A stretch of DNA of 64,000 bases, taken from assembly GCA_946552115.1 (NCBI GenBank), contig CAMNRH010000004.1, positions 51,746 through 115,745 of the forward strand, written 5' to 3'. The DNA comes from an uncultured Lachnospiraceae bacterium (GTDB taxonomy: Bacteria; Bacillota; Clostridia; Lachnospirales; Lachnospiraceae). Shown here one piece after another: positions 1 to 9,321 of the stretch. The notes beneath the pieces are model-generated. The model did no database searches, was not told the origin of the DNA, and saw nothing but the letters and a program-made list of their open reading frames with translations. The position numbers and the translations under genes are program-made. Numbering within the stretch: position 1 is the stretch's first letter; every line of letters begins with the position of its first letter.

Positions 1-1
1 G

Positions 2-376
2 GGGATTTATAACGTGGATTATTTCCAGAAATATTTTCATTGTGACATGAAAGAGCGGGTATCCGGGAAAATCGCATCCCTGAAAAACAGCCCCATAACG
101 AATGTAGGCTTTATGGTGTGGTTTACGTTCTTTTATGTAATAGCGTGTCTGTCGCAGAAGCAGCCGTGGAAAGCGGTTCTGGCACTGCCGTTAATCGGAT
201 GCTGGCTGACTCTGATGCTGGCCACACCGGTCAATGCACAGTTCCGATATGTATACTATTATCATTTGATGCTTCCGGTCGTCGGGGTTATGCTTTTTAT
301 GAAAAGAGGGGATGAGCAGTATACCTCTGATTTACAGACCGGGTCACAGGATGAGGAGAAAACGGAGCGGCTATGA
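2..376 (+). CDS. C-terminal fragment of a polytopic membrane protein (5' end outside window)
   Basis: The frame is open to the window edge, so only about the last 124 residues are visible. They contain three hydrophobic segments (around FMVWFTFFYVIACLS, AVLALPLIGCWLTLML and YYHLMLPVVGVMLFM) and end in a short acidic cytoplasmic-like tail. The stretch ATPVNAQFRYVYYYHLMLP resembles the C-terminus of large membrane glycan-processing proteins of the DUF6020/GT-C kind common in Firmicute capsule loci, but that is a recollection-level match. A GTG at 14 could be read as a start but has no ribosome site. The stop overlaps the next start (ATGA), so it is translationally coupled to the MBOAT gene and belongs to the surface-glycan operon. 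Confidence 0.6.
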   Translation, partial: GIYNVDYFQKYFHCDMKERVSGKIASLKNSPITNVGFMVWFTFFYVIACLSQKQPWKAVLALPLIGCWLTLMLATPVNAQFRYVYYYHLMLPVVGVMLFMKRGDEQYTSDLQTGSQDEEKTERL

Positions 377-2754
377 AGATAAGAAAAGTAACGGAGATTT
401 TCGAAAAAAACACAGTTAAGAAACTATCGGCAGGTCTGGTATCGCCAAAGGCGATGCGGGTTTTGGTCTGCATTTTTTCCAGCCTTTATCTGACGGCTTA
501 TATAGATCTCTATGCACTGGATTCCGCCTGGCTGTGCCTGATTGTATTCGGCTGTTCTCTCGCCGTATTCGGAATCCTTTCATGCGTGGTCGGCCGGTTT
601 TTCAAGCTTATCCTGAGGCCGACTCCTGTGCTATTGTCGATCGCCGCCGCTGCCCTGATCCTGGCCGGATGTAAGAACATTTATTTTCCGCCCGATCTAT
701 ATATTTCTCTGCGCGCTGAGACGGCCGGTGAAATCTGTCTGTGTGATGTGGTGGCGGATGGAGAAAATATTCCCGTGGGACAGACAGAGGTGGTGGAAAA
801 TTCCGGCTGGCGGTACCGGGAGCAAGAGGATAATTTCATGATCTGGCCCGAGGAAGACGGGACAAAGAACCGCCTGACGCTGCACTTTTCCGGGACAGAG
901 GTCCATCTTGGTTTTCCGTATACCCCTTATGCGGGCAGCGTTACCATTGAGTCTTCCGCGGGGGGCGGCACATGGGATCTGCGTTATTCTGAAAGGGCTG
1001 AGGGAGAAAAGGCGCAATATGCGGACCTTTTTTTCAGACGCCCTTATTCACCGTGGAAACTGCTGGTGTATGGGATCGGGATTCTGTCAATTCTTGCTTT
1101 CCTTGGTCTGCATTTCCGAAAATGGGATTCTTTTAAAGAATGGCTTGTAATGAATAAATGGCTTGCGGCGTATACCGTCTTTCTTTCCGTAACGTTGGTC
1201 GTAAAGGGGAAGATGAATATGGCGCAGGAGAGCATCGTTGGATTTCTTTCCGTAGATTTTCTGCTTTTTGCGGGTATAACCGTTCTGCTGTATTATCTGA
1301 TCCCGATGAAGCAGAGATGGTCTGTGCTTTTGGGGGCCAGCTTGTATTTTTATTGCTGTGCGGGCCTTGAAAAGGTGATTTTTGTATTTGCTGCGGCTGG
1401 GATTGCGTATATTACGACCCGCAGCATCGCAAAGAATTATGGCGGTATCGAACCGGACAGGAGGAAAGCGAAGAGGAGACTCCGATTGGGTGTTGCCCTC
1501 ATAATCCTTTTTTGGCTGTACACGAAAATCGGGGACGCGGCGGTCAGGGCTTTCGTCTCAATATTCCACATGGGGGAAATAGAATTTCATGCGCTTGTCC
1601 CTCTGGGTATCTCCTACTATACTTTTTCCGTCATAGGATATATGGCGGACGTGTATTGGAGAAAGGAGGAGGCGGAGAGAGACTATTTAAAGCTTCTGCT
1701 CTATATGATTTATTTTCCGCATATTTTACAGGGACCGATTTCCCGGCATAAGAGGCTGGCGTCTCAGCTGACAGAGGGGCATGCTTTTCAGTATCGGAAT
1801 CTGTGCCATGGATTACAGAGAATGGGATGGGGATATTTTAAGAAGCTGGTGATTGCAGATCGTTTGGCAGTGTTCACAGGGGAAGTGTTCGGAAATTATA
1901 CCTCCTACGAAGGATTGATATTTGTAATCGCTCTTGTCTGCGCCGCCATAGAATTATATTGTGATTTTTCGGGTTGTATGGATATTGTGCTCGGTATATC
2001 GGAGGCGCTGTCTATCCGGCTGGACGAAAATTTTCAGCGGCCCTTTTTTGCCAGAAATGTGGCGGAGTTCTGGCGGAGATGGCATATTACATTGGGAGCA
2101 TGGTTTAGGGACTACGTCTTTATGCCGCTGGCGGCAAGTCCGGGATTGGCGAAATTTTGTCAGGCGGTAAAGGGAAAATTTGGGAACCGGTTCGCAAAAC
2201 GGCTGATGAGCATCGTTCCCCTTGCAGTTGTATGGATGCTGACAGGATTGTGGCATGGAACGGGAATGAATTACATCCTTTGGGGAATGTACTGGGGCGC
2301 CCTCATTATTCTTTCAACCATATTTGGGCCGGAGATGAAGAAATGGACCAAAAAGCGGAAGTGGAACACGGAATCACACTGGTTTGGAATTTTTCGGACA
2401 GTCAGAACATTTCTGCTGTTTTTGATCAGCAGGCTGCTGACTGCGCCGGGGGATATTGGAGCTACGCTTGGAATTGTAAAGAGAATGTTCGGGGGATGGA
2501 ATCCGGGAGTTTTGTTTGACGGGACGTTGTGCAGAATCGGCCTGGGTAAGCCAGACGTGTGGGTTGGTGTGATCGCCGTGCTTATCCTGTGGACGGTTGA
2601 GCTTCTGCAGGAGAGAGGGATGAAAATCCGGGATAAGCTTAATGCCGCGCCCCTGGCACTCCGTTGGGGGGCCTATTATGCGGGAATTCTGGCGATTCTT
2701 ATATGGGGCGTCTACAGCGGGGGCACGGATACGTTTGTCTATATGAATTATTGA
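373..2754 (+). CDS. MBOAT-family O-acyltransferase, DltB/AlgI-like
   Basis: Membrane-bound O-acyltransferase, expected to transfer an acyl or aminoacyl group from a carrier to an extracytoplasmic glycan. At 793 residues it is about twice the size of DltB. N-terminal membrane segments (about 28-105) are followed by an extracytoplasmic stretch (about 110-225) and then the multi-spanning MBOAT core (about 285-790). Core motifs visible are VPLGISYYTF, YCDFSG (D531), RRWHITLGAWFRDY and the family-defining histidine in GLWHG (H628). It heads a four-gene MBOAT / carrier / SGNH / ligase set, the same four activities as dltB, dltC, dltD and dltA but in another order. The extra N-terminal half is not part of ordinary DltB and is unexplained. 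The family call is secure; the transferred group is unknown. Confidence 0.9.
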   Translation: MKIRKVTEIFEKNTVKKLSAGLVSPKAMRVLVCIFSSLYLTAYIDLYALDSAWLCLIVFGCSLAVFGILSCVVGRFFKLILRPTPVLLSIAAAALILAGCKNIYFPPDLYISLRAETAGEICLCDVVADGENIPVGQTEVVENSGWRYREQEDNFMIWPEEDGTKNRLTLHFSGTEVHLGFPYTPYAGSVTIESSAGGGTWDLRYSERAEGEKAQYADLFFRRPYSPWKLLVYGIGILSILAFLGLHFRKWDSFKEWLVMNKWLAAYTVFLSVTLVVKGKMNMAQESIVGFLSVDFLLFAGITVLLYYLIPMKQRWSVLLGASLYFYCCAGLEKVIFVFAAAGIAYITTRSIAKNYGGIEPDRRKAKRRLRLGVALIILFWLYTKIGDAAVRAFVSIFHMGEIEFHALVPLGISYYTFSVIGYMADVYWRKEEAERDYLKLLLYMIYFPHILQGPISRHKRLASQLTEGHAFQYRNLCHGLQRMGWGYFKKLVIADRLAVFTGEVFGNYTSYEGLIFVIALVCAAIELYCDFSGCMDIVLGISEALSIRLDENFQRPFFARNVAEFWRRWHITLGAWFRDYVFMPLAASPGLAKFCQAVKGKFGNRFAKRLMSIVPLAVVWMLTGLWHGTGMNYILWGMYWGALIILSTIFGPEMKKWTKKRKWNTESHWFGIFRTVRTFLLFLISRLLTAPGDIGATLGIVKRMFGGWNPGVLFDGTLCRIGLGKPDVWVGVIAVLILWTVELLQERGMKIRDKLNAAPLALRWGAYYAGILAILIWGVYSGGTDTFVYMNY

Positions 2755-2774
2755 GAAAAAGGAGGAAGATCATT

Positions 2775-3002
2775 ATGGAAGAAAAAATTTTGGCATTATT
2801 GTCGGAGGAATATCCGGAGATTGACTTTACCTCATCAAATGAATTGGTGGACGACGGTATACTGGACTCTCTGTCCATCATAGGAATCATCGCCGCATTG
2901 TCGATGGAGTTTCATATTACTATTCCTTATGAAGAGATTATAGAAGAAAATTTTAACTCTGTCGCAGGATTGGCGAAAATGGTTGAGAGGCTGCAGGCGT
3001 AA
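2775..3002 (+). CDS. Acyl/peptidyl carrier protein, DltC-like
   Basis: A 75-residue stand-alone carrier protein. The phosphopantetheine attachment serine is S32 in the motif DGILDSLSII, and the rest has the usual four-helix pattern with a conserved acidic surface. A strong GGAGG site lies just upstream of the ATG at 2775. It sits between the MBOAT acyltransferase and the DltD-like gene and 2 kb before an adenylating ligase, so it should be loaded by that ligase and used by the MBOAT protein. It could equally be called a generic acyl carrier protein; the neighbourhood, not the sequence, argues for the DltC role. Confidence 0.88.
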   Translation: MEEKILALLSEEYPEIDFTSSNELVDDGILDSLSIIGIIAALSMEFHITIPYEEIIEENFNSVAGLAKMVERLQA

Positions 3003-3019
3003 AGGCGGAGGGAAACGGC

Positions 3020-4987
3020 ATGAACAATGGCAGAGGAAGAGTATTGGCGAAAGCGTTTTTATTCGTGTTTCTATTGGGAATCCTGATTTTGGCAAGTGCA
3101 GGGATACTGGAGGATGCAGGGAATGAATCCTGGGAGGCGATGGCGAATGTCCATGCATATCCCAATTCGTATGATGTATGTTTCCTGGGGCCCAGCACTG
3201 CGAAATGCAATGTTTCCAATCAGGAGCTGTACGAGCAATATGGAATTGCGGGAATTTCATTGGCCGAGGATGTCCAGCCCATATATGCGGCAAGATATAC
3301 GTTGGAGGAAGTGCTGAATTATCAGTCCCCTCAGGCAGTGTTTTACGATGTGAGTCCAATGTTCTATTCGGAGCAGGGAATTACGGATTGGACACAGGAG
3401 AGGCAAAATTATCTTTTAGACTCCTTTCTGGGCGGAATAAAAACTCCGCCTGTAAGATGGAACGCCTTTGAAAAGATCCGATATTACAATAAGGATGTGA
3501 AAATCTGGGATTATTTGAGATTTCCGTACATTCATGAAAATTGGGTAAATATAGTGACGGGCGAGGGGAAAAACCGTATTCCCGGGAATGCGACAGGAAA
3601 TCAGGTATTGCTTGATCAGATAGATAATTTGGGAGAAACAGATGCCGGAAAAGAATACCAATCTGCAAGAGTGATAAATGCGGACGCCGAAAAATATCTG
3701 CGTGAGATGTCTGAAATATGCAGGAAGCGAAAAACAGAGCTCGTTTTATTGTGTGAGAAGGTTTTTAGTGAGTGGGAGCATGAGGCGGTTTCCGAACTGG
3801 CGGAAAAGTACGGAATAAAATTTATTGATATCAATGAACATCTGGAGGAGATTGGTTTTTCCTATCAGGAGGATCTGCAGGATGGAAGCCATTTCAACCT
3901 GTCGGGGGCCGTCAAGTGGTCGGATTATATAGGGAAATATATTTCTGAAAATTATGAGATTACAGACAAGAGAAACGATTCGTCATATCGGAGATTTGAG
4001 GAGGAAAGCGATTGGTTTGCGATGCAGAAAGAGTCGTTATCAAATCCCGTTTTTGGGGAATATCTCGAAATGCTGGTGAACCTGGATAAGAAAGAAAATG
4101 TCATATTTGTTTCTGTATATGACGAAGCGACGAGCGCATTGACGGCGAAGAACTGTGAACTTTTAAGAGAGCTTGGATTGGAGACGGATTTAAGAGGTCA
4201 GTATCAGAGCAGTTACGCGGCGGTGATACATGACTCGGGAATACAGGAAATGTTTGCGCCTGAGGATATGGTGAAAATTCAGGGGAATATTGACGGTTTG
4301 TATTACAGAGTTATGTCCGGCGGACTGCTGAGCGGGAACAGGGCATGCATTGAACTGAACGGCGTGAATTATATGCAGATGGGAAGAGGGTTTAATTTCG
4401 TCGTCTGTAATCTGAAAACAGGAGAAATAACAGATTCTGTCTTTTTTGATACTTATGCATCCGCAAATGCACATTTGATGAGGAAAACCGAGGAATTCCA
4501 AAATCGGACAGCAGAGTTTCCCGCGGGGACTTTCCGGGACTATCTCATGAAACTGGCAGAGTTGGATACCGGCGAGTATGCCGTATTTGTTTCCGTGTAT
4601 GATGAGGCGACCACCTCTCTGGAAGAAATAGATGTGACGCTGATGCGTGCAATCGGCCTGGAGACGGATTTAAGGGGACAGAATCGATGCAGCTATGCGG
4701 CGGTTCTCTGCGATTCTAAAGTGCAGGAGCGTTTTGCACCGGAGGACACGGTGACGATTGAGGGAAATATCGGCAGTTTGTCTTACAAGGTTATGTCGGG
4801 CGGGCTGTCAAGCGGGGGAAATGCCGGTATCAAGCTGAACGGAACAGAATACATACAAAAAGGAAGGGGCTTCAACTTCGTCATTTATAATCTGGAAACG
4901 GAACGGGTGGAAGAGTCTGTCTCCTTTGATACGTATGCGATTGTGAATCCGCCCATGGAGACAACAATGAAAACGAAAGGAAAGTAA
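3020..4987 (+). CDS. DltD-like SGNH protein with two tandem ILEI/FAM3-like domains
   Basis: A 655-residue protein with an N-terminal signal-anchor (about 9-28) and an extracytoplasmic DltD-like SGNH hydrolase/transferase region (about 48-325). The putative nucleophile is S59 in FLGPST and the D-x-x-H pair is D288/H291 in DGSH. Beyond residue 345 come two copies, 160 residues apart, of a roughly 140-residue unit. Each begins with FVSVYDEAT (copies near residues 363 and 523), contains ETDLRGQ and SYAAV, and ends with RGFNFV and FDTYA. That pattern matches the ILEI/PANDER domain of FAM3 proteins and the POMGNT1 stem, as I remember the family. In a Dlt-like operon these modules may bind the acceptor glycan. 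Ordinary DltD (about 400 aa) lacks them. Confidence 0.82.
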   Translation: MNNGRGRVLAKAFLFVFLLGILILASAGILEDAGNESWEAMANVHAYPNSYDVCFLGPSTAKCNVSNQELYEQYGIAGISLAEDVQPIYAARYTLEEVLNYQSPQAVFYDVSPMFYSEQGITDWTQERQNYLLDSFLGGIKTPPVRWNAFEKIRYYNKDVKIWDYLRFPYIHENWVNIVTGEGKNRIPGNATGNQVLLDQIDNLGETDAGKEYQSARVINADAEKYLREMSEICRKRKTELVLLCEKVFSEWEHEAVSELAEKYGIKFIDINEHLEEIGFSYQEDLQDGSHFNLSGAVKWSDYIGKYISENYEITDKRNDSSYRRFEEESDWFAMQKESLSNPVFGEYLEMLVNLDKKENVIFVSVYDEATSALTAKNCELLRELGLETDLRGQYQSSYAAVIHDSGIQEMFAPEDMVKIQGNIDGLYYRVMSGGLLSGNRACIELNGVNYMQMGRGFNFVVCNLKTGEITDSVFFDTYASANAHLMRKTEEFQNRTAEFPAGTFRDYLMKLAELDTGEYAVFVSVYDEATTSLEEIDVTLMRAIGLETDLRGQNRCSYAAVLCDSKVQERFAPEDTVTIEGNIGSLSYKVMSGGLSSGGNAGIKLNGTEYIQKGRGFNFVIYNLETERVEESVSFDTYAIVNPPMETTMKTKGK

Positions 4988-4997
4988 GGTGATCCAT

Positions 4998-7049
4998 ATG
5001 TATGATACTTTGGTAAAACGGGTCTTATTCTGGGCGGAGAGACAGCCGGATAAACTGGCGGTGGCATTCAAAAAGGAGCGTCTGACCTACAGGGAGCTTG
5101 CAGAAAAAATGAGAACCATAGCGGCCCGTCTTGTCCGGATGGGGATTCATAAGGGAGACCATGTGCTTTTTTCGGCGGTCTCCAGACCTGAGATGGCGGC
5201 CGTTCACCTGGGGATCCAATATTGCGGCGCAGTTGCAGTGTTTTTGGATAAGAACGCGACGCCGGAGGACGCGGCTCTTCTTTACCGGGAGAGCGGCGCC
5301 GCGCTGCTGTTGACGGACAGGCCGATGAAAGAATATGGGATTGCCTGCAGGATTTATTCACTGAAAGCGATCTACAATACCAGGCCGGATGGGGCAGAGG
5401 ACGCGGCATCTTTGGAAGCTTTCTATACAATGCCGGGGGAATCGGAGCTTGCGGAGCTTTTATTTACCACGGGGACCACCGGCAGGCCGAAAGGGGTGAT
5501 GCTGACCTATAAAGCGGTCTATCATATTTTGAATAATACGATAGAAGGAATCGGCATTGGGAAAGAGGAACGGGTGCTGTTACCCCTGCCTTTGAATCAT
5601 TCTTTTGCCCTGCGGGTGCTGCGGGCCGTGCTCTATAGGGGTGGCTCCGTCATTCTCCAGAACGGTTTTACTTTTGCAAAGGAAATTGAAAACAATCTGA
5701 ATGAATATCAATGCACGGGGCTGGTGGTGGTCCCTGCTTCTATCGAAACAATTTCCAGACAGATGCAGGGCTGTTTTGCAGAGATTATAGGGCGGTTCCG
5801 GTATATTGAGGTGAGTGCGGGCTCCCTGTCCGTGGAACAGCGGAAGCGCCTGACGAAACAATTGCCCAATACCATAATTTACAATACCTGGGGTTCCTCG
5901 GAATCCGGAGGCGCGCTGTTTTTGAATGTGACGGAAGCAGTGTCAGACCCTGAGAAAGTGAGGGCGCTTGGCAAGCCGCTGTCCTGTGTACAGCTGAAGT
6001 TTCTGGATGAAGCCGGAAATGAAATAAGCGGTGGCAGCGGTCATCCGGGGCGGATGGCCATAAAGGGAGATATGCAGATGAGCGGATACTGGGGACAGGA
6101 GGGGCTGACGGCGGAAACGATAAAAGACGGATGGCTTCTTACCGGCGATATGGCATATCTGGATGAGGACGGCTATGTATATATACTTGGCAGAGTGGAC
6201 GATATTATTAATGTAGGGGGAGAGAAAGTTTCCCCTGTGGAGATTGAAAATATTGCCGGAGAGTATCCGTATATCAGGGAATGCGCCTGCATTGGAGTAC
6301 CGGATCCGAAAGGAATACTGGGCTTTGTTCCGGTTTTGTTTGTGGCGGTAAAGGGAAACGGCTATTCAGGGGATGATCTGCAGGTATTTCTGAAAGGGCG
6401 TATGGAGCGGTATAAATTGCCCGTAAAGTACATTCCCGTGCAGGAAATTCCAAAAAACCGGATGCAGAAAATTGATCGGAAGAAGCTTAGAGAGATATGG
6501 GAGCAAAAGGGAAGCGAAAGTTTGATGAATCCGGTTATACAGGCGATTCTGACCAGGAGGAGTATCCGGCGATTTCAGGAGAGAGCGATACCCCGAGAGA
6601 TACTGGATATGATATTGTGCGCGGGATATTATGCGCCAAGCGGCCACAATATGCAAACATGGCGGTTTACGGTGGTGGAGGACAAGGAGAAGATCGCCCG
6701 CCTGAAAGAGGCGGCCTGTGAGACGGCAAGAGCGGCTGGCGTGTACTGCTATGGATTTGAGAATCCGGCATGTATTGTTATAATTTCCAATGACGAGAGA
6801 AACCGTTATGGCTGTCAGGACGCTTCCTGCGCTGCGGAAAATATGTTCCTTGCGGCCCACTCCTACGGAATTGGGTCCGTGTGGCTGAACATACTGATGA
6901 CTTTGAGAGGAAAAGAGCCTGTGAAACAGATCCTGGATGAGTTTGGCATACCGAAGAATCATGTGGTATGGTGTATGGCAGCGTTAGGATATCCATTGGA
7001 GGAGGGGACCCTGCTTGCAAAGAGGAAAGACGTAGTGCATTTTATATAG
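4998..7049 (+). CDS. AMP-forming acyl/amino-acid ligase fused to a nitroreductase domain
   Basis: A 683-residue two-domain protein. Residues about 1-505 are an ANL-superfamily adenylating enzyme: phosphate loop FTTGTTGRPKG, YNTWGSSESGG, LLTGDMAYLDEDGY, GRVDDIINVGGEKVSP, and the catalytic lysine region NRMQKIDRKKL. Residues about 510-683 are a complete FMN nitroreductase-type domain starting RRSIRRF with APSGHNMQTWRF. The ATG at 4998 is preferred over the GTG at 4989 because the AAGGTGAT site is correctly spaced only for it. In context the ligase should load the carrier protein encoded at 2775. The nitroreductase may oxidise or reduce the activated substrate, or protect it, but nothing in the sequence decides this. 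Adenylation specificity cannot be read by eye. Confidence 0.88.
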   Translation: MYDTLVKRVLFWAERQPDKLAVAFKKERLTYRELAEKMRTIAARLVRMGIHKGDHVLFSAVSRPEMAAVHLGIQYCGAVAVFLDKNATPEDAALLYRESGAALLLTDRPMKEYGIACRIYSLKAIYNTRPDGAEDAASLEAFYTMPGESELAELLFTTGTTGRPKGVMLTYKAVYHILNNTIEGIGIGKEERVLLPLPLNHSFALRVLRAVLYRGGSVILQNGFTFAKEIENNLNEYQCTGLVVVPASIETISRQMQGCFAEIIGRFRYIEVSAGSLSVEQRKRLTKQLPNTIIYNTWGSSESGGALFLNVTEAVSDPEKVRALGKPLSCVQLKFLDEAGNEISGGSGHPGRMAIKGDMQMSGYWGQEGLTAETIKDGWLLTGDMAYLDEDGYVYILGRVDDIINVGGEKVSPVEIENIAGEYPYIRECACIGVPDPKGILGFVPVLFVAVKGNGYSGDDLQVFLKGRMERYKLPVKYIPVQEIPKNRMQKIDRKKLREIWEQKGSESLMNPVIQAILTRRSIRRFQERAIPREILDMILCAGYYAPSGHNMQTWRFTVVEDKEKIARLKEAACETARAAGVYCYGFENPACIVIISNDERNRYGCQDASCAAENMFLAAHSYGIGSVWLNILMTLRGKEPVKQILDEFGIPKNHVVWCMAALGYPLEEGTLLAKRKDVVHFI

Positions 7050-7069
7050 TAAAATAAGAGGAATGTAAA

Positions 7070-8275
7070 ATGAATAAAGTGTTATTTGTAATTGCGACTT
7101 TAGATAAGGGAGGGGCAGAACGGACGTTATCTAATATAGTAACCCATTTCCCGGACGGCTGGCAGATTGATATCCTAATAAATAATAAAGAGTGTATTGA
7201 TTATCCATATAAAGGTAATATATTATCTCTTTCTCTTCCAGGTTTCGGAGAAAAAAAGTCCGTTCTATATTTATTGAAAGAAGTTGTAAAGCGAACGGTT
7301 TATTTAAAGAAGATAAAAAGAGATAATCATTATCGTGCATGTATAAGCGTTCTTCCCAGTTCAAATGTTTCTAACGTATTGTCCGGAAATAAATATTGTA
7401 AAACAATTGTTTCAATACATAGTATGAATGATAAGTGCGGAATGATCGGCAGGCTTGGAGTTTTCTTTTTTGTTAAAATATTATATCATTGTGCTGACAA
7501 AATAATAGTAGTTTCAAGGGAAATCGCAGTGAGGTTAATAAAGCAATTCAAAATACCAGGTAACAGAGTAGATACCATAGTAAATGGATATGATAATGAA
7601 TGGGCACAGGAAAAAATGAAAATGTTCCCCGAAACCGGGAGAAAAGATATTTTGGATGGGAAAAAAGATAAAATATTAGTTACAGTGGGAAGGTTGGCCG
7701 AGCAAAAGGGACAGTGGCATTTGATACGGGCTTTTTCAGAAGTAGTGAAACAGGAACCGGAAACCAAATTGGTAATTGTTGGGGGTGGTGTGCTGAAAAG
7801 ATATTTAACGGAATTGATTCGAATGTACAGGTTGGAAGAAAAAGTTATTTTGACAGGATATTCCGATAATCCGCTTTGGTATAGCGCGCTTGCGGATGTT
7901 TTTGTATTACCGTCGCTATCGGAGGGATATCCAAACGCATTGGTCGAGGCTGTTTGCTGTGGGAAGCCATGTATTGCGGCGGATGTTCACTCCGGAGTAC
8001 GGGAAATACTGGCGCCTGACCTGGACGCAGCAGGAGAAAGGACAGATCATATATCAGAGGAAGAATATGGTATATTAATTCCTGTATGCAGCGGTAAAAA
8101 GTATCAGAATAAAGAGACGCTTGAGCCCGCAGAAAAAAAGATGGCGGATGCCATCGTGATGTTACTTCGGGATGATGAAAAAAGAAAGCATTATATGCAC
8201 AAGAGCGTGGAGAGAAGCAAGGATTTAGATATTAAGAAAATCATTGATAAATGGATGGATGTTATTTTAGAGTAA
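7070..8275 (+). CDS. GT4-family glycosyltransferase
   Basis: A 401-residue retaining GT-B glycosyltransferase of family GT4. The N-terminal nucleotide-fold opening is LFVIATLDKGGAERTLSNIV; the donor-binding half contains VGRLAEQKGQWHLIRAF, the PSLSEGYPNALVEAVCCG block with the conserved E-x7-E type acidic pair, and EYGILIPV. It is soluble and probably peripheral to the inner leaflet, where it adds a sugar to the lipid-linked repeat unit. It starts 20 nt after the ligase-nitroreductase gene and is visibly more AT-rich, which marks a possible junction in the locus. Sugar specificity is unknown. Confidence 0.9.
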   Translation: MNKVLFVIATLDKGGAERTLSNIVTHFPDGWQIDILINNKECIDYPYKGNILSLSLPGFGEKKSVLYLLKEVVKRTVYLKKIKRDNHYRACISVLPSSNVSNVLSGNKYCKTIVSIHSMNDKCGMIGRLGVFFFVKILYHCADKIIVVSREIAVRLIKQFKIPGNRVDTIVNGYDNEWAQEKMKMFPETGRKDILDGKKDKILVTVGRLAEQKGQWHLIRAFSEVVKQEPETKLVIVGGGVLKRYLTELIRMYRLEEKVILTGYSDNPLWYSALADVFVLPSLSEGYPNALVEAVCCGKPCIAADVHSGVREILAPDLDAAGERTDHISEEEYGILIPVCSGKKYQNKETLEPAEKKMADAIVMLLRDDEKRKHYMHKSVERSKDLDIKKIIDKWMDVILE

Positions 8276-8293
8276 AATGTGGTGAGTTTTATT

Positions 8294-9307
8294 ATGGAAG
8301 AATTGGTATCAATTATTATACCGGCTTATCAGGAGGAAAAGAGAATAGAGCGCTGTCTTCAAAGTATTGTCGCTTCGACATACCGCAATTTGGAGTTGAT
8401 CGTGGTTAATGACGGCTCTACCGATAATACAGAGAAGGTTATCAAAGATTTTAAGGAAAGAAACAAGGCCAAGAGTATTTCAATAAATTTACATACGATT
8501 TCTAACGGAGGGGCGGGCCGGGCGCGCAACTATGGACTGTGTCTTACAAAAGGAGACTATATTGGCTTTGTAGATGCAGATGATATGATTCACCCGCAAA
8601 TGATAGAAAAACTTGTTCATGGCATGCGGAAAGGAAATGATCTGTCTTTGTGCGGATTGTTATTTTGCAATGAGGAGGGAAAGCCCAAAATCCGCCAATC
8701 CTGTTTACGCAGACAAAGGAAGCAGTGTCCCCGTCAGGCGTTGGAGCTGGCAATGTGGGCGCAGATTCAGATGAGTCTTTGTACGATGCTGTTCCGCCGT
8801 GAAATAATTATGGACGCGGGAGGAAAGCCAGCTTTATTATGCCCTGAGGATATTGTGGCATTTGAAGATTTTGCGTTTATTCTCGAATATATAAGCCGTT
8901 GCAGTGGCTTTATGGAGGTTTTTCCTTTTTATGGATATTTTTACTGTAAGCGTAAAGGAAGTACAACGGGCATCAGCCGTACGGCAAAGGAGCTTTGTTA
9001 TGCTTTGCAGCCTGTTTTAGACGCAGGAGACAGGGTAGACGATGCAAATTTTGTTGCGCATAAGCTCCTGTATGTATTTTTGATGATGGAATTTTGGTAT
9101 AAAGAAGCGCTTAAAAGCAGCAGGCATGAATTTTCTCCGCAGTGTGAAGATTGGAGGGTTTATATGCGGGAGCTTGAACGATATGCAGATGTTTATATGA
9201 ATGCTTCCAGTGTTGCTTTGTATAAGAAACTGGCCATGTGGGTTGTCAGGAAGCATCCTGAGATGGGATGGTTTTTGGCAAAGACGGCAGGGAGATTGGT
9301 ATTTTAA
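8294..9307 (+). CDS. GT2-family glycosyltransferase
   Basis: A 337-residue GT-A enzyme: VSIIIPAYQEEKRIERCLQS at the N-terminus, VVNDGSTDNT, GGAGRARNYG and the metal-binding DADDMIHP motif. The C-terminal part is not a recognisable second domain. The ATG at 8294 is chosen because GGTGAG lies 7 nt upstream; GTG codons at 8279 and 8282 are also in frame. It follows the GT4 gene by 18 nt and presumably adds one residue of the surface polysaccharide repeat. Donor and linkage cannot be predicted. Confidence 0.88.
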   Translation: MEELVSIIIPAYQEEKRIERCLQSIVASTYRNLELIVVNDGSTDNTEKVIKDFKERNKAKSISINLHTISNGGAGRARNYGLCLTKGDYIGFVDADDMIHPQMIEKLVHGMRKGNDLSLCGLLFCNEEGKPKIRQSCLRRQRKQCPRQALELAMWAQIQMSLCTMLFRREIIMDAGGKPALLCPEDIVAFEDFAFILEYISRCSGFMEVFPFYGYFYCKRKGSTTGISRTAKELCYALQPVLDAGDRVDDANFVAHKLLYVFLMMEFWYKEALKSSRHEFSPQCEDWRVYMRELERYADVYMNASSVALYKKLAMWVVRKHPEMGWFLAKTAGRLVF

Positions 9308-9321
9308 AGAGGAGCATAGCC

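Noticed and set aside
697..3359. Long antisense open frames over the MBOAT and SGNH genes
   Set aside because: They lack ribosome sites and family motifs and overlap well-supported genes; they reflect codon composition.
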